Shown here in pieces: positions 37,436 to 49,199 of a stretch of DNA of 64,000 nucleotides; the stretch's first letter is position 1, and each line of letters begins with the position of its first letter. Made by a program: the position numbers and the translations under genes. The notes below the pieces were generated by a model, which was not told the DNA's origin, searched no databases, and worked only from the letters and a program-made list of their open reading frames with translations. The stretch is from Vanilla planifolia (Eukaryota; Streptophyta; Magnoliopsida; Asparagales; Orchidaceae), in assembly GCA_023846275.1 (NCBI GenBank), contig CM043875.1, forward strand, positions 25,524,851 to 25,588,850. Reading direction: 5' to 3'.

Positions 37436-39977
37436 AAGACATTACCACCATCTTCATTAGATCACCAAGAGAGCCCAGGAAATAACAAGGAAGTTGCCAA
37501 TGTGGAGAGATTGTCATCATAAAATTGAGGTCATTATTGACAAGCCCTTTAAGGGAGAAGAGGACATAATGCATCATAAAGATTTTCACCTTATTTGGAT
37601 GCGAGCCAAAGGCACTATAAGTACTAAACTTGCCATGCTTATAGCCTCCAAGTGTCTTATTTTCATGTTTTTCATGATTTGATAGGGGAGAAAAGAGTGA
37701 TAAAGTTCTTGATGTTGGAGTTTTTTTGTTCCCAATGATTAGATGGCATGATCAAAGGATTAGATAATCCAATCATCTTTTAAATAAATCTTTGATAAAT
37801 TTTGGATGAGTTAATCTTGAGGTTTATTGCCATTAGATTGTGTGATAGATGACAACACAAAGTTTAATGTTTATGTGAGATTATCCATCATATAAAAGAA
37901 TATACAATATGATCCATAGAATGAACTACTTGACTAGCCTACAAAGTTAAAAAAATAGATTTTAGCTTTTGTAAAAAAATGAAGGGAATATAATTTTTAA
38001 AAGTTGATTGAAAGTTAAATTTGTAATTTCAATATTTTTGGTATTTGCAAGAAAATAAATTTTGAGAAAATGATGTATAGATATTATGTATTTTGCAAAA
38101 TAATCTTAAGGGAAGACTTTTGAATAGTTTAAGGTAGACAAACTAACTTATGATTTTTATAATTATAGAATCTTGTAGCAAACTTTACTGCCTCCATTGC
38201 ACACCACTGATTTGTCGTTATTGTCAACACTATCACATTGCTTGATCCTGATTAAATGATGTACTACTTTAACATCAATTGTTAAGGCATTGTATTAAAT
38301 ATGGGCCAAAAGTTGTGCATAATATATTTTAAGTAGAAAAACCAATAACTCAAAAATTAAAGTGATAAATAAGGGCCATTTAGTTATATATCAAGAGCTC
38401 AATATTATACTTATCTTATATTGTAAAACCAAACCAAATCTCACTTTTATTGAATGTAATTATTGTAGCAAAGAGTTCTTTTTTCTTCTACCTCACATAA
38501 ATTGTCATATACCTTTATTTATCTTTGATTATCATCAACATCAACTTTATAAACTTTGTTATCTACCTTGTCCCAACATTTCAAGATTTTTTCTTAATTA
38601 ACATATTAACCCATTCTCTTCTACAAAGTCTTGAGCTAATTCAAGGTCAAGGTAGAGAAAGGCAACAAATGGGACAAAAGAGTAAGCTTTCTACTCTACT
38701 TTGTATGCTCGAATTGTGTTTTGGTGACCATCCATAGGATCTTTACAATTGTCCCTATAATTATTTTGTTCTCCCTCTTTATACTCTCAAAGTTTTTTAA
38801 AGTTTTTCTTGTTATCAAGCTCCAGGATGTCCCTAGACGATAAAGACGGTTTTCCAAATTGTTTTTTGCCTTTGCTCACTCCAATTGATAAATTCAGGCA
38901 TTACTTGGTATATCCTATCTGACATTATCATATCTAACAAGTAGAAATCTATATCTGATAGTTTTTTATTAATTTGCCTAACACTTAATATTCTTAAAAA
39001 AAAACTACCTTTCATTAGTGTTAATAATGCAGGAATGATTACTTTGTCAGGAAAAGCTTGTTGTGAGTACTTAATGAATTTTAGCTTAGATACTGGTTAT
39101 CTTAGCTTTGGCTAAAACTTATGAAATTAGTTAAAAACTAGTTTCATTCTATCAATTTTGGTGAAGGTTTAACAAATCAATATTATGAAAAAAAACAATA
39201 CAAAAAATATAAATTAGCTTTCAAAATTTATTATCAAATATAAAGTTTATTTGGGATAGAAGAACAAGACAGCCTTTAAAAATGTGTTTTTTATTACTAA
39301 AAAGCATCTTTTTAACACTTTTGACATGGGGATTGTGATTAAAATATAAAATCAGATAAAACCTTCTTTTTGAAAGCAATTTCGAAGCCATGAACTTTGT
39401 ATTCTTGGTATACATTTGTTAATAATATCAACATATGATTGGCAATTGTTCAGTAGACATCTCATTGTGTGGCTTTTGCCACAACATTTGGTTGCCACCA
39501 AACAAACCATGCTACTAACATCCTCATATAATAAATAATTTTTCATGTTTGTGTTTTGTTTATCATAAATTGGGAAAAATCAATTTTACTAGCATTAGAA
39601 ATTATTTTTTGGATTTCACTATTTTGATTTTAAAATTGTCAAAACTACTTCCAAACAAAATTAAAAAAAAATCAACACAACATTTGTAACTTCTTTAAAT
39701 GGAGGAACTACAAATCTATGTTTGTAAATATTACAAGAACATAAGATATTACTAATATAACAAATTTGATCATTAAAATCTTATATGATATCAAATCTAT
39801 AACCTGATAAAGATTGAAAGAACAGGGATTTTGGAATTTCAAATGCATCGATAATAGATGTTTCTCATTTAATAGAGCATATAGTTGTGCTCTTTGAGTC
39901 ATGATCATAATAGTTTCAAGCATTTTTGACAGTTTTGACTGAGATAATGTGCAACAAATGGACTGCAAATAGCAGCT
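37436..39977. other. Intergenic DNA downstream of the HD-ZIP gene
   Basis: Several reverse frames of 60-86 codons occur (38833-39015, 39352-39546, 39708-39968). None resembles a START or MEKHLA domain, so I found no continuation of the HD-ZIP gene here. A patch near 39400-39545 is less AT-rich but not identified. Confidence 0.4.
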
Positions 39978-40791
39978 TTATGCAGCCGACTGCTTCCTTA
40001 TTGGTGAAGAAGAAGATGACTCGCTTGGCTTCCTTTTGTACTGTGCTGTCATGGTGGTGAGCCTCGCAATCTATGATTCCATTAATCAACCACTTGAGAG
40101 AGCGAGAGAGAGAGAGAGAGAGAGAGAGACAGATACATAGAGAAACAAATAGATAGAGATAGAGAGAGAGACCTCTTGACGCAGCTTGTGATTCTCCAAC
40201 ATGAGCTGTTTCCTTAAGTTTGAGGAATTGGGGATGGAGGAGGCACATTTGAAGCAGGCAGTGCCTTTGAGGGCTTCTTTGTACTTGTTATTCTCCAGGA
40301 GAAGCAGCTCATTTGCAGCACGAAGCCTTTGGTTCTCCTTCCTCTCCTCTGCATTCTGCTGTATACATAATTCATTATTATCCTTATAACTTAGAGTATT
40401 AAGTGGTTAATTTCATATCCATTAATCCCAACTCTCTTTGTTCTTTGAAAACATTTCTATGAAAAAAATTTTAATTGAAGTACACAGGTATATTTTTGAA
40501 AATATGATTGTTTTACCTTGATTTGGGTTCGCTTGTTTTGGAACCAGAATTTGATCTGAACTGGCTCCAGGGCAACCCTCCGGCTCAGCTCTCGCCTTGT
40601 CATCTCATCTGGATGTTGACATTCCTTAAAAACCCTAAGGAAAATTCCAAAATAACTAATTTTGACCACATTAATCATGGTTTTTCAAATACTTTTCAAA
40701 CAATTAGCTGATTATTTTGATTACTTCCTTTTCAAACAACTAAAAAAATTTGACCTAATATTATTAAAAGATTATTCATAATTTAGTTTGA

Positions 40792-40832
<41 letters not shown>

Positions 40833-41261
40833 TAATGTTATCAAAATAACAATTATCTAAACATTCCTAAAAACAAATTTAAGATCATCAAAAAAAGCTT
40901 ACACTACATTACTTCAATGTTAAAAAAACATGTTGTTGGTTATTTCACTTTGAAGATATTATGATAGATTGCAATAAAAGAGAAAAAAATAAGTCTATAT
41001 TGTTTTGTATATAAATATATACTCCTCCATCTGTTGTATTTGTTCATCTGTGTGTCGATGATAAATCTTATTCAACTGTGATCTCTTCTTCTTCTTGTTT
41101 GTTGAGTTGCTAGGATATCTATTGCCCTCAAAGAGGTGATGATCCCCCAAAAGATGTTGAGTTTGAACTAAAAATTTAGCACACTCTTGTTGCTTTTCTC
41201 CTGCTTCATCTCCAAATAACCAAATCCCTTTCTCTTCTTGTCTCTTTGAAAACTCTTTCAT
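39978..41261 (-). CDS. HD-ZIP class IV homeodomain protein lacking a START domain
   Basis: Four exons on the minus strand: 41023-41261, 40517-40634, 40173-40358 and 39978-40070. All introns are GT-AG, and the total of 636 bases encodes 211 residues plus TAA. Residues 60-119 form the homeodomain; RYHRHT-like [12 protein letters not shown] is in its N-terminal arm/helix 1 and [14 protein letters not shown] is in recognition helix 3 (W110, F111, N113, R115). Residues 120-195 form a zipper-loop-zipper whose loop carries CFKC (C154, C157), the class IV hallmark. The tail is basic and Ser-rich ([16 protein letters not shown]). Class IV members normally run to about 700-850 residues with START and HD-SAD domains. 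Here a stop follows the second zipper. The product should be a nuclear DNA-binding protein able to dimerise, possibly an antagonist of full-length class IV proteins; that role is inference. It may also be a degenerate gene, but all frames are intact. Confidence 0.85.
40071..40172 (-). repeat. (GA)n/(CT)n microsatellite in HD-ZIP intron 3
   Basis: The third intron is 102 bases and holds long GA runs on the plus strand (about 40095-40130 and 40156-40172), so the transcript carries a CU tract beginning at the donor site. The acceptor chosen is AATCATAG before exon 4. It is preferred over the nearer CTCTCAAG because only it joins to a frame that continues the zipper. Confidence 0.8.
40794..40830. 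repeat. (TA)n microsatellite in HD-ZIP intron 1
   Basis: About 18 TA units inside the 388-base first intron. Confidence 0.95.
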
Positions 41262-41400
41262 GACGAACTACAAGTAAACATAGATTGATTAAATTAAAGA
41301 TGTATGATAAGAGAAACTCAAAACTTAATAAAATACAGCCTACCTTTTTTCAGCTACTAGAAATTAAGGTCTCCGACTCCCAATATAAATGAGTAGTTCC
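41262..41400 (-). promoter_or_regulatory. 5' leader and core promoter of the HD-ZIP gene (predicted)
   Basis: On the minus strand AAAAAAG/GTAGGCTG (donor at 41343) and CTTGTAG (acceptor at 41268) would remove a 76-base leader intron just before the start codon. TTTATATT around 41383-41390 is a reasonable TATA box, about 45 bases upstream of that donor. All of this is inferred from sequence signals. Confidence 0.4.
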
Positions 41401-43282
41401 TTTAATAATAGCAACTATTGCTTGCTAGAAAGGGGTGTGTATTTTTCTATTTTATATTGAACTATATGGTTGGAGGAAGAGAATTGGGAGAAGAGAAATG
41501 TGCTTAAAACCAACTTGATGAATTGTGATCTTGCCTTAATTTCTTGAATGTTAAGTAATTTTAACTATTGTTTTACTTACCCTTTTGCAAATTTTCTTAA
41601 ATGATGTGATATACTAAGGACCATTGTTTATGTGGTCATTTAATATTTATAGATAAAATTAGTATCTATTGGAACCTTCCATTTTAATCTGCCAATATGA
41701 TTAGGTGCCAATATTTTGTGAAGATATGTTGCTATCTATAAAAAACAACACCATATCTTTACAAAAAAATTTAATTAACATTCACAATGTATTTTGATCT
41801 AATATTACTTTTGAAAGTTTATTACATATCATATACTTATTTGGACGATTATTGCTAGTATTGTTCATCATTTATTTTGTTAGTCGTGCATATATCAAAA
41901 TTTTACATATCATTTTTTGACTAAGCATAATATGATCTACATACACATATGATGTTTCATATGTATATAATGTGAATAAAAATTTGTTTGTTATTTTTAT
42001 GGTTAAGATGATGTGATTAGAAACAAGTTTTTATGTGTAGGCTAGATGACAATGGCGGATTTCAAATAAGCATTGGCAACTTTAATTGACATTAGTCCCT
42101 CCCAAGTTATGTGCATAATGACATTGGGCAACCACGTCCTTCAAATTACTTGGGCTTAAATCTCATGTCACATCATAATTGTGCACTTGTGTTTAATCAT
42201 GCAAGTCATGAAGAATGTAAAGCAAATATAATTGTTTTTACTAGGATGACAAAGGATTAACAATTGAAATGGAGCACGATAGATATGGTTGTCATAACAT
42301 TTAAAGCCTTGCTACCATGGAGATACAATAAAAGGTCTAGCTATCTAATCTTGCATGAATTTCGTTAAGGAGCTTAGCTTGAACACTTGTCCTTATTCTG
42401 TAGAGAGCAATTGAAGGCTAAGTTAATTAATTAAAAAATTACTATTAAAACAACTCAAAATGTTCACAAAGAATTTGACAAAGAAAAACAAAGTCTTGAC
42501 TTTGTTATGCTATATACCAAAGTTTGCATGCAAAATGAAAGCTAAGAAAGCTCGAGTCTTTAACCACATTTGTTTCATAATAGAACCATATTATTATGAT
42601 TTACTCTTATAATGTCAGACATTATCTCTCCTTGGTTGTTCTATTGCAATCAAATTATTATTTATCCTAAAAAAAACATTGACACCTTCGAGCCTAACAA
42701 TATTTATTTCGTCTCAATTGGAGTTTATTTGAGATTTTTATGAATTATTGAAACTAATAAGAATAAAAACTAATAAATTATATTATATATATAAATAATT
42801 AATATATATAGTTTCTTTTTTTTTTTTTTGAAAACAAAACTCCCCCTTTCTCCCAACCATTCTTATGCCCTTGTTCTAAGTTTCCCTTATGTGACCAGTC
42901 GAATTCACCAAAGGTTCCTTCACTAGTGATAAGGACATTTTTGGCACAACCTTTTCGATGAAATTAAAGATAAGGAGGGTGATTCCAACTGATGGAAAGT
43001 CTTAATAAGATAAAAAAAAAATTCAAAAGTCGAACTTTATTTTATTTCTCATAATTTAACCTTGAATCTTTCAAATTTAAGATAAGAATCAAAGCACTTA
43101 CCCTTAATTAAGCTTTGTTTTGATTATAAGAATAATTAAGAAGGAAATTTATTAGAGATTTATAAATTAAGGTTTCAAGAAAAGGGAAAATAGAGAAAGG
43201 AGAGAGAAAAGATGTCATTTTTTTTATTTAAGAAGTGAGTTAAGAAATTTTATATTTATAATTAAAAAAATTTCAATTTATA
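41401..43282. other. Upstream region of the HD-ZIP gene and AT-rich intergenic DNA
   Basis: No coding sequence seen. A long T run (about 42816-42830) and moderate-complexity DNA near 42040-42180 are present without recognisable elements. Confidence 0.4.
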
Positions 43283-44070
43283 TATAAATTTATAAATTTT
43301 TTTGAGAAAAGCATAATTGAGGAGCTAAAATTGATAAATAGGAGAAGTTGGCCAGCTAAAGATCAACCACAAATAATAAAAATTATTATCAGATATACAC
43401 TCAAATATAAATATTATATTTGTATGCCTAATGTATTATTGATCATTAAAATTAATATATTATATGTGAATTTTGTATAAAACATGTGATATTTATATAC
43501 TGATATAACTTTATTATATGTAACTGAATGACAATTTATACTTATATAAATTTATAATTTTTTTTTTAGAAAAGCATAATTGAGGAGCTAAAATTGATAA
43601 ATAGGAGAAGTTGGCCAGCTAAAGATCAATCACAAATAATAAAAATTATTATCAGATATACACTCAAATATAAATATTATATGTGTATGCCTAATGTATT
43701 ATTGATCATTAAAATTAATATCTTATATGTGAATTTTGTATAAAACATGTGATATTTATATACTGATATAACTTTATTATATGTAACTGAATGACAATTT
43801 ATACTTATATAAATTTATAAATTTTTTTGAGAAAAGCATAATTGAGGAGCTAAAATTGATAAATAGGAGAAGTTGGCCAGCTAAAGATCAATCACAAATA
43901 ATAAAAATTATTATCAGATATACACTCAAATATAAATATTATATGTGTATGCCTAATGTATTATTGATTATTAAAATTAATATCTTATATGTAAATTTTG
44001 TATAAAACATGTGATATTTATATACTGATATAATTTTATTATATGTAATTGAATGACAATTTATACTTAT
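43283..44070. repeat. 262-bp tandem repeat, three nearly identical copies
   Basis: The landmark AGAAAAGCATAATTGAGGAG occurs at 43305, 43568 and 43830. Units run roughly 43283-43545, 43546-43808 and 43809-44070. Copies differ at only a handful of positions, and copies 2 and 3 share changes absent from copy 1 (for example CAATCAC versus CAACCAC). No open frame is present. The high identity marks recent amplification. Confidence 0.93.
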
Positions 44071-47000
44071 ACTAACTATATGTCTTTTAAATTTTAATAA
44101 ATTGCTATGTAAAATTATTTGAAATAAATAACTATATAAGCATGATATTTGATGTGTTGATATAAAAATATATATTTAGTTAAATACTATGAAACTAAGG
44201 ATGTTATGTATGAAAATAAATTTGAGAATGATAATTAAAATTAATAAAATAACATCTATAAATAATAAATTCTCTAAATTAAAAATAGGATATTTTTTAT
44301 GACTAACTGCCAGTGTATCACAAGATTAAGATTTGTTGTCATGAAGTAGCTAGTGACAAATTTGCCACAACTGTAGAATTGACGTCCTAAGGTGGCTAGT
44401 GGCCAGTGAGTCGTTTGATTGATATTTGTTGTAATTAAGTAAACTAAAAAAAGAATATTAACTAATTATCCTGAGAGAGAGAGAGAGAGAGAGCAACAGT
44501 AGTACTAGTCATTATAAGATTTACTTAGTTAAGTAAAAACAAGCATTAATAAACAAGATCACGTTGAGAAAAAGATTAAAATTATAAAAAGAAACTACAT
44601 ATACTTATTATTTCTTTTATAATTTGTAACATAATTTCTTTTTGTAGTATATTATGTTTCTTCATTATATTTTAATTGAATGAGACCTTTCTTGATTACT
44701 TATTATAGTTCATACCTATAATTAGACATTACATGTAATTGTCTCAAATTATTACTTATTTTATATATTTGTTTATGATTAAAGATAGTCTTCTAAGGTA
44801 ACGATTGTTAGCTTAGACCTTTTCTTTAGCACTAATATTTTATGTGCATTAAAACCATAACAATAAGAGGACTATTTATAGAACTACTTCTAAAAAAGTA
44901 TTAAAACTATAAAGATTTGTGTTATAAGAGTTTATAATAATTGACTTGTTAATCATATGATTTATCTAGTATTGTTTATGTATATAAAACTAAATATAAT
45001 TACTAAAAGAAATTATGAAACTACAAAATATGGATGTGGAGATGGTTTTCAATTATTTATAGTTTATGATTATGGATATAAATTATGTAATTATTATAAT
45101 TGTGGATATAGATTTTACATTGATGTATTTATAAATTGAAAAATAAACAAATCTAGAAGACATTATGTCCATTTAAAATTTGAATTTTAGAAAAAAATAA
45201 GGGTTTAAGAGAGAAAATGAATTAAATTATGAAAACAAAGCAAATATTAATAAGATCCAATAGAGTTTGTGGTGATAAGGGTTGCCACACTACCCAGCTT
45301 AACATTAATAAGATCTAATAACTATTCCAAAAATAGCAAGCATTGGGTAAACTATAGAGCATGCAACAAATGATGATGAAACAATCCAAAAAAATAATGT
45401 GATGGTGACAAAAACAATGCAAAATCCATACATCAGTATAAATAGAATAACAACGTAAATAGCAATGCATAAGTCTTAAGCTATCGTATTGGAAGAAAGA
45501 AGAAATAAATTTCTTTTACAACATCTATTATACATATACAACACAGTTTCTTACAAACAAAACATCTCGTAGAACTCTCAAATGAAATATGCTCTCAAAT
45601 TCAAGGTCTCAAGCTATCCTCTAATAACTCAATTTTGTGATTATCTATATCTTAGCTCATAATATAAGTAAAAATATGTATAATATGCTTAGTAGATAAA
45701 CTACAAACTACAAGTAAATAATGTAATATAAAAGTATAATATGTAATAAATAAATAAATATGAAGTAATAAATAAATAAATTTATGACATCAATAAAAGA
45801 AAGTATTAAATCACTACATATATACTTATAATACACATAAGTTTCATATAATATTAATGGCATATAGTACTTATATTTTTTTATTTCTTTATTTTATAAT
45901 TATATTATTTTCTTTCTTTTATATTTTTTAAGGTCATAATTTTCTCATATGATCACTATTCTCACTCTATAGAATCCTATATTACACATTATATCATATC
46001 TCTACGATATGAATCATATCGTTAGACCTCTCCTGAGCTATTCTTTATCCCTTAAATCCTTCTCATGCACTCACATTTGGATGAACAAGCTTGGAGAAGG
46101 CTTACTTTCATGAGTTGGTTAAATGGTTCAAGAAAGTTCATGCATGAGATAGTAAATGGTAGTAAAATAATAACTAGGTCCCAAGGGTTTTCTTGTCAAT
46201 GAATAAAACTTGAATTTGGTCATACTTCACACTTTGACAACAATTCCATGGAGAAATGATAATGCAAATTATGATGCCTATCTTTATTGAAATATACACT
46301 CTTGAATGTTTTTAGTGACTAATCTAAGCCCTTAATCTAACCTTACATATAATGTAATTGCATTAAAATATTTTCTTTATCCATAACTAAAGCTACCTTG
46401 TCTTCTCTAACAAATTTTCATCATGACTTGATCTCCTAATCATAAGGATCCATCCGCACAATCAATAATCAAAACAAAAACATGTGCATAGTAGATCAGA
46501 ATTCTACAAGAAATAGAATGCAAATATGAACATGTTGTAGTTATCCTCAAACATTCACCTCACTGTCTTGATTGTGTTTCTCTTACTAAGGAGTGGATAC
46601 TTGAGTAGTTGTATTGACAGCTCTATTAAGGCTTAAAAAACTTCCATGTAGATGCAAAGTGAGATTGATGAGCAATGTCATGAACATGCACAATGATTGC
46701 AACCTTCTAAGTACTAGTGTATTTTTTGGTTTCAATTATATTTTTTTACTAATTAAAAATATTTTTTCACTTAAAAAATGATTTAAAAAAAATTAAACAT
46801 CTTCTTTGATAAGTAGATCCATCATATAATGTTTATATCTAAAAAGTTTTGCAATGGAAAGTTTTATCATAGTCTTTTATGAAATATCAAAAATTTTTAG
46901 AGCATGGATTTTTTATCATATTTGTTGCGACAAATTTTATCAAAAAAAAGTGAAATGTGTACCTTTTGAAACTAAGCTTTTTAAAATAGCCTTCGTGATA

Positions 47001-48239
47001 GAATACTAACATCATAATAAGAGGTGATAAAAAATGATTTCTATATAGGATAATGTTGCTACAAATGGTTATATGTTATATTGTGTTAGTTTACATTGTT
47101 TGGTGTAGTCTAATGACTGCATGGAGTAGTTACTATAATGGCCAACCATTGTTTGAAAGTTTGGTGCTTTTTTTATTTTAAAAAGTTATGTGATATTTAA
47201 AATCTATATTTTTAATCAAATTCATGATTGTTGATATTTTTCAAGTACTAGAATACTAGAAATCCTTATTGGAATCACTTCTTAGTACTTTCTTTATGGA
47301 ATCCTGTGTGGTGGCATAAGAAGAAACCAAGGATTAGAATCTTTAGTAATAACAACGATTCAATTATGGAACACTTGGTGTTAACACTACTAAAGTTTTA
47401 TCATGTGTCATATTTACATTTGTTACAATTTTTAGATATTCTTATTGAAATCTATATGAAGCTTAAGGTTTGTTAGGTTATAGTTTTTAATGGTTTTGAT
47501 AGTGTAATGAGTACCAAATAGCTCCAAAATTTTGAGATCTATAGTTTGATAAGTGAATTAAAGGTTTAATATTTAGAGTTTTAAATGATTCTAACATCTT
47601 AATGATCAAAGATATTTTGTTATATTTTGAGTTTCAAGTTTTCTTTTCAATTTTTGGAGATGATTTCTTATGATTCCAATTCAAATCATCATTTTCATGG
47701 AATGCTAAATTCTACAATTGTTCTATTGTTTATGTTGATTTCATATTAAAGCTCTTTTTTATCATGTAACATGTTGTATTTAGAATTTGAGATAAACATA
47801 TACAATTGTATATGTGTAAATGAGCTCTAAGATATTTGGTCATGTTCTTGATAATTGTGTGCATGTTTTGGTAGTTGAGATTTTTCATGATTCAATGACT
47901 TATCTAGATCACTTCATGCATTCTTAAACCACTTAGAGCTATCACAAACAAAGAAACAATATTGATTATCTAACCAATGCTACCTTTATGGCTAAGTTAG
48001 ATCAACTATCATATGTGGTTCATTAAACTATACCATACAATTCTAATAGAACATCACTAAGCAATTTTCATTGAAATGCATTATAAAGTTCATTAAAACA
48101 CATATGGTGATTGCTCCTATTTTAGATATTTTTTTAATCTACTTTTTTATTTTTTTTCTTAGATTTTACTTAATATACAAGCATTAAGGAGGCTACATAA
48201 AGGAATGTGGATGATTTTTGAAATACCTAGAAATGTTAA
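44071..48239. other. AT-rich intergenic DNA
   Basis: Contains (GA)n at 44473-44493 and AAAT repeats at 45745-45781. Around 45030-45115 there is a degenerate TATGGA-type hexamer run that creates a short Tyr/Gly-rich frame. No gene or RNA recognised. Confidence 0.45.
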
Positions 48240-48790
48240 GGAGTAATCGTTAGGTGATGTCTTAAGGAGAGAAATCACCAAACAAGACATGGCTCTTGAA
48301 TAAGGCTTTTAAGGGTTGTAGGTATAAATTATCCCATTTTAGTTATAAAAAGAAGATCCTAGAGTTTATATGTGGTATCATGATATTAAGATATCAAGCT
48401 AACTTTAAGAGGAAAAACTCGCTTAGATCAGACGCGACTTAAGGGGATGATTGCTTGACCTAATAAGAGTAGGTCATCAAAAATATGGTATTAGAGAGAT
48501 GCTTTCTCTAGTCTGATATTGTTTAAAGATGAACCAAGTGAAGCTTATTAGGTCTATAACACCCAAAGAGAGAGTGGAATGATCATTGGGTGATACCTTT
48601 GTGAGAAGAAGCATTGGCAATGTGTAGTACATATATAAGGCTTTTAGGTGTTCAAGGATAAATTAACCTAAATCAACTATATAAGGAAGATCCTAAAATT
48701 TATATAGGATAGCATGGTCTTTAGGTATGAAGGCATATTTTCAAAAAAAAACCTACTGGGGTCGAGCTTGGGTTACCCAAAAAGACTACC
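48240..48790 (+). repeat. Two diverged direct repeats with a primer-binding-site-like word
   Basis: The units start near 48244 (TAATCGTTAGGTGATGTC) and 48577 (AATGATCATTGGGTGATACC), about 333 bases apart. They share AAGGCTTTTA(A)GG, a TAAATTA word, AAGAAGATCCTA, TTTATAT and a downstream block. Copy 1 continues into TGGTATCATGAT (48373-48384), close to a plant primer binding site, and copy 2 is preceded by the purine run AAAGAGAGAGTGG. Similarity extends past the LTR-like part, so a tandemly duplicated LTR/leader segment fits better than a simple TRIM element. Confidence 0.45.
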
Positions 48791-49199
48791 TTAACATAAT
48801 GTGATTGAATTGTCACAATTTTGTAATAGCTATTTGCCACTTAGACAAAATGAAATGAAAGAGTTTCTCTTAAAGGCAACTTAGTGTGATTTAGGGTTAA
48901 CTAGCATGCTAGAGTGATTCCACAAAGTTAAAAAGCTAAATTAAAGTAGAAATGAACTAAAATCATATCAATGTGATTATGATTTCTTAGTTTTATTATG
49001 TTAAGATATTATTATACCATCCTAAAAATGAGGATAAAAATTTTTAATAAATTTAAACCACTATATATTGAAAAGAAGAATATTAGAGATTGATTAATGA
49101 TCTTAACAAGAGATAAATTATAAATAATGACTTTTTAAAGGTATTTTAATTTTTTTATTTTTTTGTAATCTTTTAAGAATATTTTAAGATTTTATGGTA
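48791..49199. other. AT-rich intergenic DNA
   Basis: Nothing assigned. Confidence 0.4.

Noticed and set aside
37196..37589. Reverse frames of 71 and 118 codons rich in Phe, Leu and Ser
   Set aside because: They arise from a purine-rich low-complexity tract and show no domain.
37436..39977. A START domain downstream of the HD-ZIP gene
   Set aside because: All three minus-strand frames were inspected for START-like segments and none was found; the short frames there do not fit.
39916..40248. Reverse frame of 110 codons overlapping HD-ZIP exons 3 and 4
   Set aside because: It reads through the (CT)n intron in a frame different from the zipper exon; splicing at 40173 and 40070 explains the region better.
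40995..41261. Unspliced 88-codon frame as a complete small protein
   Set aside because: It ends in intron sequence. A donor at 41022 joins it in phase to exon 2, completing the homeodomain.
44957..45139. Tyr/Gly-rich 60-codon frame
   Set aside because: It follows from a degenerate TATGGA-type repeat and AT richness, with no other coding evidence.
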